From positions 1 through 64,000 of the forward strand of contig NZ_JAYGHH010000012.1 in assembly GCF_034931045.1 (NCBI RefSeq): a stretch of 64,000 nucleotides of DNA, read 5' to 3'. Below, in pieces: positions 36,923 through 45,386 of the stretch (its first letter is position 1; every line of letters starts with the position of its first letter). The DNA is from Nodularia sp034931045 (GTDB lineage: Bacteria; Cyanobacteriota; Cyanobacteriia; Cyanobacteriales; Nostocaceae). A program made the translations under genes and the position numbers. The notes below the pieces were generated by a model. It had not been told where the DNA came from, did not search any database, and worked only from the letters and a program-made list of their open reading frames with translations.

Positions 36923-37828
36923 TTGCAAGAAAAAACAATCACATCATCAAATGAGATAATTTTAAATCCTTATTACACCCAAAGTTTAGGGACAGCGTAT
37001 TTGGGTGATAGCCTAGAACTCATTAAATCTATTGAGCCAAATAGTATTAATCTCATCCTCACATCACCACCATTTGCGCTCACACGTCAAAAAGAATATG
37101 GTAATGAAAGCGCAGAAAAATATATTGAATGGTTTCTACCTTTCGCCAATGAGTTTAAAAGAGTTCTTACAGAGAATGGCTCATTTATTTTAGATTTAGG
37201 TGGTGCTTACCTTCCTGGTCATCCTGTACGGAGTATCTACCAATATGAACTCTTAGTCAGATTGTGTAAAGAAGTCGGCTTTTTTCTCGCTCAAGAATTC
37301 TATCACTATAATCCAGCTCGATTACCTACCCCAGCAGAGTGGGTGACAATTAGACGCATTCGGGTGAAAGATTCTGTCAATGTAGTTTGGTGGTTGTCGA
37401 AAACACCAAATCCTAAAGCCGACAACAGAAAAGTTTTAAAGCCATATAGCCAGAGTATGAAACAACTACTGAAAAATGGCTATAAAGCTAAAATTCGTCC
37501 CAGTGGACATGATATTTCTGAGAAATTTCAAAAAGATAATCAGGGAGCAATTCCGCCAAATTTGTTAGAAATTGCCAATACCCAATCCAATAGCGCTTAT
37601 TTACGGCGATGTAAAGCCGAGGGAGTAAAACCCCACCCGGCAAGATTTCCAACCGGCTTTGCTGAATTTTTCATCAAATTTTTAACTGATGAAGGTGATC
37701 TGGTGTTAGACCCATTTGCAGGTTCCAATACAACTGGGTTTGTGGCTCAAACTTGGCAACGCCGATGGATTTCTTTTGAAATTAATGAGGATTATGTTAT
37801 GGGAAGTCGTTATCGATTCGGTCAATAG
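36923..37828 (+). CDS. orphan beta-class DNA methyltransferase, probably N4-cytosine
   Basis: A 301-residue amino-methyltransferase. Motif IV is TSPPFALTRQKEYGN at about residues 48-62, resembling PvuII-type N4-cytosine enzymes. The target domain follows, and the AdoMet motif I DPFAGSNTTG comes near the C-terminus; this order defines the beta class. An N6-adenine specificity is less likely but possible. No restriction gene lies next to it, so it may be a solitary genome modifier. There is no ATG in the N-terminal part. A stop 9 bases upstream limits the frame, so the TTG at 36923 is the likely start. Confidence 0.85.
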   Translation: MQEKTITSSNEIILNPYYTQSLGTAYLGDSLELIKSIEPNSINLILTSPPFALTRQKEYGNESAEKYIEWFLPFANEFKRVLTENGSFILDLGGAYLPGHPVRSIYQYELLVRLCKEVGFFLAQEFYHYNPARLPTPAEWVTIRRIRVKDSVNVVWWLSKTPNPKADNRKVLKPYSQSMKQLLKNGYKAKIRPSGHDISEKFQKDNQGAIPPNLLEIANTQSNSAYLRRCKAEGVKPHPARFPTGFAEFFIKFLTDEGDLVLDPFAGSNTTGFVAQTWQRRWISFEINEDYVMGSRYRFGQ

Positions 37829-37863
37829 TTCAGTTGGGAAATTTTAAATTCATAACTGTTGGC

Positions 37864-38076
37864 TCAAATCTCGCCATTCACCTGCATTTGATGAACTTGA
37901 TCGGCTAATTCTTGACGACTTTGATCATCTAGCTTGTCAATAGCTAGCATTCCCATAAGAATAACCTCTTTGAGGGTTAAACGTGTCGAATGTGCCTGTT
38001 TTTGCACAATCTCCTTAATAATTGGACTGACACCAATTGCTGTACTAGCTCTAGCCACAGAATAAGAAAGAAACAT
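37864..38076 (-). CDS. small hypothetical protein (70 aa)
   Basis: A 70-codon ORF with an ATG start and a plausible protein-like composition. The second half is helical and charged (KEVILMGMLAIDKLDDQSRQ), and no transmembrane helix is visible. I do not recognise a family. It converges on the methyltransferase gene with about 35 bases between stops. It could be a small accessory protein or chance. Confidence 0.5.
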   Translation of the reverse strand: MFLSYSVARASTAIGVSPIIKEIVQKQAHSTRLTLKEVILMGMLAIDKLDDQSRQELADQVHQMQVNGEI

Positions 38077-38328
38077 TAATTACTTCGCCTAAATCTTAGC
38101 ACTTTCCAGATGTTTCTTCTATATATTCTCCAAAAAACTATTCTGAAATAAAACTGACTTCATAGTAAAAAATTATGTCTTAAAGAAATGGTGAATTCTT
38201 AAACATAATCTTGTAAACTTACTTTACAGAAATATACAATAGGGTATAAATAACAATAATTACTAAATCTCAGTAGAATTTTCCTGAATATAGGTGATTA
38301 ATACTGTCATAGGAAAAAAGCAGTAAAA

Positions 38329-39309
38329 ATGAGGAAAGAAAAAGCGATGAGGGAACCTTATCTGTTAGCAGCAAGCTTGTTAACAGGACTAGCAATACCA
38401 GCATCGGCTGTTCCACAGATGTCGAGCTTTCTGCCAGAAACTTCTAAATTATTGCGGAATTTGCCACAGGATTCCGAGATCACAGTGGATAAAAAAAACA
38501 TCCCTAGTCTTGACATATCCTTACCAGAATTCAGCAATCAACAATTATCAGACTCATTATTTCATCCCAGATCCCAGCAAGATCATCGGCCATTAACATC
38601 GGGTCATCAACTTTACCAACAAAGATTGGCGGCTTTGAAAACAGGTCAGATTTATACACGGACAGATAGCGATACTTTGCAAGTATCATGGGATTCAAGT
38701 CAGGAATATCAAGTCACTTATGAAGACTGGAAACATTTATTAGCTTTAGAAGCCAAAGCTATCAGCCAAGGACAAGGTGCAAGTTATTTAGGGATCTTAG
38801 TTGGTGATTCCTTAAGTATGTGGTTTCCTAAAGAAAAACTGCCCACAGGTAAATTGTGGCTAAATCAAGGCATATCTGGAGATACTGCTGCTGGCATTTT
38901 TAGAAGATTGCGGGCATTTTCGGCTACACGACCGAATGTCATTTATATCATGGCTGGAATTAACGACTTACGCAAAGGCGATAGTAACGCAGAAATTTTG
39001 CTTAATCATCGGCGAATTATCCGTACTTTGCGCCTGTCTCACCCCAAAAGTCAGATCATAGTGCAATCAATTTTGCCGACTCGCCTACCGACAATTCCTA
39101 ATAGCCGAATTATTCAGATTAATACACAGTTGGCTGTGATTGCTCAACAAGAAAAAGCTGATTATCTGAATATTTATCACTGGTTTACAGACATTCAAGG
39201 CAATTTGCGCCCAGAATTGACAACAGATGGTTTACACCTGTCTCAAGAAGGCTATGATATTTGGCGTTCAGCACTACAACAGATAGAATTTACACACTCA
39301 GGGAATTAG
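38329..39309 (+). CDS. SGNH/GDSL-family hydrolase, exported
   Basis: A 326-residue protein whose N-terminus (LLAASLLTGLAIPASAVP) looks like a signal peptide. The SGNH blocks are all present: catalytic Ser in LVGDSLSMWF, Gly in NQGISGDTAAG, Asn in MAGINDLRKG, and Asp/His in TTDGLHLSQEGYD. It should be a periplasmic or extracellular esterase or lipase-like deacylase; the substrate is unknown. Its last 20 bases overlap the 3' end of the convergent larE gene. The start may be the ATG at 38329 or at 38347. Confidence 0.9.
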   Translation: MRKEKAMREPYLLAASLLTGLAIPASAVPQMSSFLPETSKLLRNLPQDSEITVDKKNIPSLDISLPEFSNQQLSDSLFHPRSQQDHRPLTSGHQLYQQRLAALKTGQIYTRTDSDTLQVSWDSSQEYQVTYEDWKHLLALEAKAISQGQGASYLGILVGDSLSMWFPKEKLPTGKLWLNQGISGDTAAGIFRRLRAFSATRPNVIYIMAGINDLRKGDSNAEILLNHRRIIRTLRLSHPKSQIIVQSILPTRLPTIPNSRIIQINTQLAVIAQQEKADYLNIYHWFTDIQGNLRPELTTDGLHLSQEGYDIWRSALQQIEFTHSGN

Positions 39310-40117
39310 GTGAGAATTTGAGAACTTGATTCAACTTACCACTGCGATAACCTTCTAAATCCAGTGTGACATAGATAAATCCCAGACCCTGAAATGCAGA
39401 GACTACTGCTTCTAAATCCGTAGTCAAGACAAAATCTTTGATCTGTGCTGGTAATAATTCAATCCGCGCTGTATCTCCTTCAGAACGCACACGCAAATTC
39501 TGCCAACCCAGCTTTCGCAGATAAATTTCTGCCCTACCCACCCTTTGCAACTTGGCGACAGTAATTTCTTCACCGTAGGGAAAGCGAGAACTCAGACAAG
39601 GTTGGGCGGGTTTATCCCACCAAGGTAAACCGAGTTGTTGTGAAAGTTGACGAACTTCGGCTTTCGTCACTCCAACTTCTGCTAAAGGCGATCGCGCGCC
39701 TCGTTCTTTAGCCGCTTGAATTCCTGGGCGATAATCGTGTAAATCATCAGCATTCACCCCATCCACTACATAGGGATAACCTAGCTGCAAAGCTAAGGGT
39801 TTGAGGGTATCATGCAGCTCACTTTTGCAAAAATAACAACGGTTAACAGGGTTAGAAGTGTAATTGGGATTATCCATTTCGTGAGTTTGGACAATTTTAT
39901 GCGGAATTCCCATTGTTGCGGCTTGGATTTTCGCATCTTCCAATTCTTCTGGCAATAGCGAAGGCGAAACAGCTGTGATAGCCAAAGTGCGATCGCCTAA
40001 CACATCATAAGCAATTTTGGCAACTAAAGTACTATCAATCCCTCCAGAGTAGGCAATCAAAGCCTGCTCCATTTCACTAAATAAAACTTTTAATTGCTCA
40101 AGTTTTTCTGTCAACAT
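39290..40117 (-). CDS. larE: LarE-type sulfur transferase
   Basis: A 275-residue PP-loop protein: the ATP motif is AYSGGIDSTLVAK, with CYFCKSELHDTL in the middle. PCLSSRFPYGEEIT carries the sacrificial Cys known from Lactobacillus LarE. In that system LarE provides sulfur for the nickel-pincer cofactor of lactate racemase. Here no larB, larC or larA is nearby, so it may serve another nickel-pincer enzyme or have another thiolation role. The ATG at 40117 is preferred over an in-frame TTG 12 codons upstream. Confidence 0.9.
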   Translation of the reverse strand: MLTEKLEQLKVLFSEMEQALIAYSGGIDSTLVAKIAYDVLGDRTLAITAVSPSLLPEELEDAKIQAATMGIPHKIVQTHEMDNPNYTSNPVNRCYFCKSELHDTLKPLALQLGYPYVVDGVNADDLHDYRPGIQAAKERGARSPLAEVGVTKAEVRQLSQQLGLPWWDKPAQPCLSSRFPYGEEITVAKLQRVGRAEIYLRKLGWQNLRVRSEGDTARIELLPAQIKDFVLTTDLEAVVSAFQGLGFIYVTLDLEGYRSGKLNQVLKFSPNSLSV

Positions 40118-40232
40118 GATTTCCCAATCTAGGCAAAACCCTATACCACCCAACTAATTCTATCTTAGATACAAAGCTCCTGATTTTCAGTCAGCCAACC
40201 GTACTTTCTTGTACAAACAAGATTTATCGCGT

Positions 40233-40303
40233 CTCAGCACTCAGCACTCAAAACTCAGCACTCAGCACTCAAAACTCAGCACTCAGCACTCAGCACTCAG
40301 CAC
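40233..40303. repeat. heptameric tandem repeat (CACTCAG family)
   Basis: About ten copies of CTCAGCA/CACTCAG with CAAAACT variants run directly into the 3' end of the adjacent hybrid kinase gene. In the gene's sense the unit CTGAGTG provides its TGA stop. A similar array lies at 50011-50058. Confidence 0.85.
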
Positions 40304-42091
40304 TTTCCCATGCTTGGCTACTAAACTGCCTAAAAGAGCTAAATCAAGCGGTTTAGAAATATAATCATTGACTCCAGCCGCTAAACAAGTTTCGCGATCG
40401 CCTTTCATTGCCATTGCTGTTTGAACAATTACAGGAATCAGCTGATACTTAGCTTCTTGTCTGATCTGCTGAACCAATTCTAAACCATTGCCATCTGGCA
40501 GATAAATATCCATTAAAATTACTAACATTTCTGGGTTTAACTGTGTCAGCGCTGTCCACATTTCGGCAGCATTCTTTACCCAAATTACCTGATAACCCAA
40601 TGTACCCAGATAAATTCGGATTAACTCGGCATTAGGTATATCATTTTCCACCAACAAAATTTCTAGAGGAGAGTTAGAGGTAATCAGTGGGCATTTTTCT
40701 CCCTCTTCCTTCTCTGCTTCTCCCTCTTCCTTCTCTGCTTCTCCAACAGGCTTGACCGGGAGGATAATCGTAAAACGCGAACCGTGATCAACTTCCGATT
40801 CCACTTCCAGCCAACCACCATGAATTTCCACCAACTTCCGAGTCACAGTTAACCCTAAACCAGTTCCTTCATGGCGATTTACTAGAGTATTAGCAATTTG
40901 AAAATAGGGTTGAAATAGTCGCAATTGATTTTCTTGGGAGATGCCAATACCAGTATCCCAAACTATAAAATGTACAAATTCATCTTTGGGCAAAACATCT
41001 AAGCCCACAGCACCTGTCTTGGTAAACTTGAGGGCATTAAACAGCAAATTCAACAGCATTTGCTTCAGTCGTAGAGGGTCAGCAACTAAGGTGGTGACAT
41101 TGGGATCTAGTTTGAGGCGCAGTTGCAAACCCTTATTAGCGGCTTTCTCTTTGACTAGTGCCAAAACATTACGACATATCTCCGGTACATTGATATTTTC
41201 CCATTCCACTTCTAGCTGGTTGGCTTCAATTTTTGAGAGGTCTAAAATATCGTTGATCAGCGTGAGTAAATGCTTACCGCTAGATTGAATAATCCTTAAA
41301 TACTCTTGGTGGTGTTCCCTAGTGGGATCGTAGCCTTGGGCTAAGAGTAGTTGGCTAAAACCAATAATCGAACTTAAAGGTGTACGAATTTCGTGACTGG
41401 TATTAGCTAAAAACTGGTTTTTCAGTTCATTGGTGCGCTCTAGTTTTTCATTAGAACTGCCCAGCTGTTGCGATTGTTGCTGTAAAGATTTGATTCTTTG
41501 CAGTTGTGCTAGTGCCGCCACACACTGCTTAGTAGATCGTGCCAGTAATTGTGAGCTAAGTTGAGATTGGGATGCTGTGAGTGCTTTTTCGTCAGACTGT
41601 AGAGACGTTTTAGAGATCATTAACCAACCAATTACAGCCCCAGCATCATCAGTTAAACGCCAGACCTGATTTGGTTGTTGGCTCTCAAGTTGCTGTAAAT
41701 CCTGAAGTGTTATGACTGCTTGCAGTTTTAATTCCAGCTTTTTATCTTTTGTCTCTAGATATATCAGTGGTGGGTATGGCGAGTCAGAACAAGAAACATA
41801 ACTCACCTGACCAATTTTGGATCGTGGTTGAAATAGAGCGATCGCTACCGTCATACTATGCAAAGCCATACCCAGCTCGTCTACCACGGCTTGGAAAATT
41901 TCCGCTTCTGTGGTTCTATGCTGTAAGACGGGACTACAAACAGACAGTAAGCAATCATTAAGGCGACTTTGCAACTGGTTCAAGCTGCGTTCCAGCCACA
42001 ACTCGGCACGAAGTTGTTGCATTGTTGTCAAAAGTGGGGGCGTTTTATCTACTGATGAGTTTTGTTCTGGTAAGCTTGAATATTGCTGCAT
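40283..42091 (-). CDS. soluble hybrid histidine kinase (HisKA-HATPase-REC)
   Basis: A 602-residue kinase without transmembrane helices. The N-terminal 190 residues look GAF-like, followed by a coiled coil. The HisKA box is FLANTSHEIRTPLSSIIGFS. The ATPase boxes are NLLFNALKFTKTG, DTGIGIS and GTGLGLTVTRKL. A short repetitive EKEEGEAEKEEGE linker leads to a C-terminal receiver with Asp in ILMDIYLPDGNG and Lys in YISKPLD. The last residues VLSAEC and the stop codon are encoded by the heptamer array. The ATG at 42091 is used; the TTG two codons upstream is less likely. The partner is unknown. Confidence 0.9.
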   Translation of the reverse strand: MQQYSSLPEQNSSVDKTPPLLTTMQQLRAELWLERSLNQLQSRLNDCLLSVCSPVLQHRTTEAEIFQAVVDELGMALHSMTVAIALFQPRSKIGQVSYVSCSDSPYPPLIYLETKDKKLELKLQAVITLQDLQQLESQQPNQVWRLTDDAGAVIGWLMISKTSLQSDEKALTASQSQLSSQLLARSTKQCVAALAQLQRIKSLQQQSQQLGSSNEKLERTNELKNQFLANTSHEIRTPLSSIIGFSQLLLAQGYDPTREHHQEYLRIIQSSGKHLLTLINDILDLSKIEANQLEVEWENINVPEICRNVLALVKEKAANKGLQLRLKLDPNVTTLVADPLRLKQMLLNLLFNALKFTKTGAVGLDVLPKDEFVHFIVWDTGIGISQENQLRLFQPYFQIANTLVNRHEGTGLGLTVTRKLVEIHGGWLEVESEVDHGSRFTIILPVKPVGEAEKEEGEAEKEEGEKCPLITSNSPLEILLVENDIPNAELIRIYLGTLGYQVIWVKNAAEMWTALTQLNPEMLVILMDIYLPDGNGLELVQQIRQEAKYQLIPVIVQTAMAMKGDRETCLAAGVNDYISKPLDLALLGSLVAKHGKVLSAEC

Positions 42092-42281
42092 GGTCAACTA
42101 GACCGTTGAACAAATTTGACTTGGCATAAAACAGAAAACAATATCTTATGTATATTAACTCACAACTGTCTTTTTTTTTTAATTCATAACTTATAGTGAC
42201 TATCAACACTATCAAACCAAAATTATTCTATAAAACCGACCGCATAATATTTTCTTAGGGGCAATTATTTAGCCAAAACCG

Positions 42282-43148
42282 ATGGATACACAAATTATTC
42301 AACTAATTGTTAATGGGATTGCAGTCGGAAGCATTATTGCTCTCGCCGCCGTGGGACTGACGCTGACCTACGGTATTTTACGGTTATCTAATTTTGCTCA
42401 CGGTGATTTCCTAACTTTGGGATCATATTTAACCCTGTTAGTCAATGCCGGGGGCATAAATATTTGGCTATCCATGATTCTGGCGGCAGTGGGAACGGTA
42501 GCCGCCATGCTACTTTCAGAAAAATTATTGTGGTCAAGAATGCGCTCTATTCGTGCCACTTCCACCACATTGATTATTATCTCTATTGGACTGGCCTTAT
42601 TCCTACGCAATGGCATTATCTTTTTTTGGGGCGGCCAGAACCAAAATTATGATTTACCTGTAACGACGGCTTTAGATATTTTTGGCATCAAGGTGCCACA
42701 GAATCAATTGTTGGTATTGGGGTTAGCAATATTTGCTATTTTGGCGCTGCACTATCTCCTGCAAAACACCAAAATTGGTAAAGCGATGCGAGCCGTGGCT
42801 GATGATTTAGATTTAGCTAGAGTTTCTGGTATCAATGTCGAACAAGTTATCCTTTGGACTTGGATTATTGCTGGCACATTCACCTCTTTGGGTGGCAGTA
42901 TGTATGGATTAATTACAGCTGTCCGCCCGAATATGGGATGGTTTTTGATTCTCCCCTTATTCGCTTCCGTGATTTTAGGGGGTATTGGTAATCCCTATGG
43001 TGCGATCGCTGCTGCTTTAATCATCGGTGTTACCCAAGAACTCAGCACCCTGTGGATAGGTTCGCAATATAAACAAGGTGTAGCCCTGTTAATTATGATT
43101 TTGGTGCTACTCATTCGCCCCAAAGGTTTATTCAAAGGCACGATCTGA
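42282..43148 (+). CDS. branched-chain/neutral amino acid ABC transporter permease, LivH type
   Basis: A 288-residue inner-membrane permease with about eight helices. LTLTYGILRLSNFAHGDFLT near the start, ADDLDLARVSGINVEQVI in the middle (the ATPase-coupling EAA-like loop) and SVILGGIGNPYGAIAAALII are typical of LivH. In Anabaena the N-I neutral amino acid system has its subunits scattered on the genome, and this could be its NatD; no binding protein or ATPase gene is next to it here. It converges on a tiny gene after 21 bases. Confidence 0.9.
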   Translation: MDTQIIQLIVNGIAVGSIIALAAVGLTLTYGILRLSNFAHGDFLTLGSYLTLLVNAGGINIWLSMILAAVGTVAAMLLSEKLLWSRMRSIRATSTTLIIISIGLALFLRNGIIFFWGGQNQNYDLPVTTALDIFGIKVPQNQLLVLGLAIFAILALHYLLQNTKIGKAMRAVADDLDLARVSGINVEQVILWTWIIAGTFTSLGGSMYGLITAVRPNMGWFLILPLFASVILGGIGNPYGAIAAALIIGVTQELSTLWIGSQYKQGVALLIMILVLLIRPKGLFKGTI

Positions 43149-43169
43149 GCAGCACCATTCCACGTCTAA

Positions 43170-43304
43170 TTATTCAATGATGTGGAAGTAGTAAGCTGCC
43201 ACCAGGAAGTTAACAGCTAATAACAGCAAGGCCCAACCAGCGCGAAAAGTGTACGGGGGTTTAGCTCCTGTTGATGGAACTGGGGAATTTTGAACTCTAG
43301 CCAT
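43170..43304 (-). CDS. 44-aa single-helix thylakoid-type peptide, possibly Psb35-related
   Basis: A 44-codon gene from ATG at 43304, encoding MARVQNSPVPSTGAKPPYTF, then RAGWALLLLAVNFLVAAYYF, then HIIE. A Pro-rich N-terminus precedes one transmembrane helix. The Arg-Ala-Gly-Trp entry and Asn in the helix resemble short Hlip-like or Psb35-type proteins that help photosystem II assembly with high-light-inducible proteins; I assign this only from memory of those sequences. It lies between convergent livH and upstream repeats. Confidence 0.72.
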   Translation of the reverse strand: MARVQNSPVPSTGAKPPYTFRAGWALLLLAVNFLVAAYYFHIIE

Positions 43305-43385
43305 CAGTCGTTCTCCTTCTTTATTGACTTTCTAAGAAATACCAAACACCTGTACCAAAAACCCAATTTCTTTAGAAATATTTGT

Positions 43386-43470
43386 GTCATTAGTCATTGG
43401 TCATTGGTCATTGGTCATTGGGAAGTTACCGTCTTCTCCCCCCTGCACCCTGCACCCTGCACCCTACCTC
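43386..43470. repeat. composite heptamer repeat, copy 2 (reverse orientation)
   Basis: GTCATTGGTCATTGG heptamers, the core GGGAAGTTACCGTCTTCTCC, then (TGCACCC)n. This is the reverse complement of the element at 18597-18690. Its end touches the lipA stop codon at 43471. Confidence 0.85.
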
Positions 43471-44376
43471 TTACCCCTCCTCACCCGCATGATAGGAACT
43501 ACGAACCAAGGGACCAGAACGGACATGGTTAAATCCCATTTCTGATGCTACGCTGCCTAGTTCATCAAATTCTTCTGGTGTCCAATATTTTTGAACCGAT
43601 AAATGTTCCAAGGAAGGACGCATATACTGGCCGATAGTCAGGCGATCGCATCCCACCGACCTTAAATCCGCCATAGTTTCTATGACTTCCTCCCTGGTTT
43701 CGCCGTGTCCCAGCATCAAACCTGATTTGGTTGGAATAGTCGCATCAATTTCTTTAACTACAGCCAACACTCGTAGCGATCGCTCATACTTAGCTCCCCG
43801 ACGCACAGGGCCTGTTAACCGCCGCACTGTCTCCACATTGTGATTAAAACAAGCTGGTTTAGCTGTCACAACCGTGGCTATTCTTTGCCGTTGACCTGAT
43901 TCCCCAGCACCACTACCACCCCAAAAATCTGGTGTTAGCACCTCAACTTGAGTCTCTGGATTTAACAGCCGAATAGTATCAATTGTTTTCACAAACTGCC
44001 CTGCGCCCTGATCTGGCAAATCATCACGGGCGACAGAAGTTAGCACCACATAACGCAATCCCAAAAGCTGCACAGCTTCTGCGACTTTTCGCGGTTCTTC
44101 TAAGTCAATCGGCATTGGTGCATGACCTTTATCCACTTGACAAAAAGCACAAGAGCGTGTACAAACAGGGCCTAATAGTAAAAAAGTGGCAATTTTTTGA
44201 GCATAGCACTCCCCTCTATTCGGGCATCGTCCTTCTTCACAAATGGTGTGAATCTGACGTTGCTTAATAACGCGTTGTACAGTAGAAAGTTCACTAGCTT
44301 TGCCAATGGGGCGACGTAACCAGCTAGGCATTGCCGTAATTTCCGACTGGAGTTGGGCTGGTTGTGGCGAAGTCAT
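43471..44376 (-). CDS. lipA: lipoyl synthase
   Basis: A 301-residue radical SAM enzyme that inserts two sulfurs into octanoyl groups of lipoyl-dependent enzymes. The auxiliary cluster Cys residues are in TICEEGRCPNRGECYAQKI. The radical SAM CxxxCxxC motif is CTRSCAFCQV, and the C-terminal RSSY motif (VRSSYHAGEEG) is present. The ATG at 44376 (MTSPQPAQLQ) is chosen because earlier in-frame codons (ATG 44382, GTG 44463) encode non-conserved sequence; 44382 is equally possible. Cyanobacteria often have two lipA genes. Confidence 0.93.
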   Translation of the reverse strand: MTSPQPAQLQSEITAMPSWLRRPIGKASELSTVQRVIKQRQIHTICEEGRCPNRGECYAQKIATFLLLGPVCTRSCAFCQVDKGHAPMPIDLEEPRKVAEAVQLLGLRYVVLTSVARDDLPDQGAGQFVKTIDTIRLLNPETQVEVLTPDFWGGSGAGESGQRQRIATVVTAKPACFNHNVETVRRLTGPVRRGAKYERSLRVLAVVKEIDATIPTKSGLMLGHGETREEVIETMADLRSVGCDRLTIGQYMRPSLEHLSVQKYWTPEEFDELGSVASEMGFNHVRSGPLVRSSYHAGEEG

Positions 44377-44786
44377 AGACATCCAAGCAATATCCAATAG
44401 TACTGTGGGGCGAATTTCCTTTGCACTGAAGCAAGGTTCAAACCCTAAGTACCACCATGACACAAATTTTAAAAAAAAATTGCACTAGTTTTTTTAATTA
44501 CTTACGTTTTTAGCATTTATAGCGAGATATACTATCCCCCAGTGGGCAAAAAATTTGTATATAGTGGGAACATTCTCATAATGAAGAGTACTGAGTTGAA
44601 AGTTCTGGAGCGCAGAGAGAGGCATAAGCAAAGCGCTGAGTTAAAAGACTGCCCACAAAAGGCGGAGTTTGTACTTAAGTACTGCAATCCTTTCTTCCTA
44701 TTTAATGCACTCAGAACTCAGAACTGAGTAACATCAATCAGCAAAATCGCTATTTACATTTAAAATTTCTGTTAGAGCAATAAGCC
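44377..44786. other. intergenic region between divergent genes
   Basis: It holds GC-rich repeat fragments (CGCAGAGAGAGGC and CACTCAGAACTCAGAACTGAG) and the promoters of lipA and the downstream response regulator. A 61-codon ORF at 44542-44727 overlaps these repeats and is not supported. Confidence 0.45.
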
Positions 44787-45386
44787 GTGGCAAGCAACAA
44801 AATTTTAGTTATCGATGACACTACAGTAGTCAGGTTAAAAGTAAGAGAAATGTTGCCTCCAGGCAATTTCGAGGTATTAGAAGCAAAAGACGGTTTGGAA
44901 GGATTCAACTTCATCCGTCAGGAAAAACTCAGTTTGATCATGCTGGACTTTCTCCTACCTAAAATGAGCGGTTGGGAAGTGTTTCAGCAAGTTCAAGCAC
45001 AGCCTGAGTTAAGAAAGATTCCCTTGGTGATCATGTCTGGTCGTAAAGAAGAGGTGACGGAAAAACTTACGGAGCCTTTTGAATACTTTGAATTTTTGGG
45101 AAAGCCTTTTGACCAGAAGCAACTAATTAGTGCGATCAAGGCAGCGATGGTTAAAGCTAAAAAGCCTCGCTCAGAAACAGTTTCAGTCGCGGCTGTAGCT
45201 GCCAAGAATAGCCCGGCAACCCCTCCTCGTATAGTAGTGCCAGTAGCATCTTCTGATAATCAGTCACCGACTTCAGCAGAAATAAATGCACTGAATGAAA
45301 AAATTATCAAGATGCAAGCAGAAATCGATGGTTTAAAGAAACAGCTAGGTCAGGTGGTGACTTTTATTAAACAAAAAATCAAGTAG
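44787..45386 (+). CDS. single-receiver response regulator with coiled-coil tail
   Basis: A 199-residue protein beginning with GTG. Residues 5-125 form a CheY-like receiver: LVIDDTTVVRLKV, phospho-acceptor Asp in IMLDFLLPKMSGW, Ser in VIMSGRK and Lys in LGKPF. After an Ala/Pro/Ser-rich linker, residues about 162-199 (INALNEKIIKMQAEIDGLKK) are a coiled coil that could mediate oligomerisation or partner binding. No DNA-binding domain. Its kinase may be a neighbour but this is not shown. Confidence 0.88.
   Translation: MASNKILVIDDTTVVRLKVREMLPPGNFEVLEAKDGLEGFNFIRQEKLSLIMLDFLLPKMSGWEVFQQVQAQPELRKIPLVIMSGRKEEVTEKLTEPFEYFEFLGKPFDQKQLISAIKAAMVKAKKPRSETVSVAAVAAKNSPATPPRIVVPVASSDNQSPTSAEINALNEKIIKMQAEIDGLKKQLGQVVTFIKQKIK

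Noticed and set aside
44420..44450. GGTTCAAACCC, resembling a tRNA T-loop
   Set aside because: No T-stem pairing, acceptor stem or anticodon arm could be found around it.
44542..44727. 61-codon ORF upstream of the coiled-coil response regulator
   Set aside because: It overlaps repeat fragments and has no conserved pattern.
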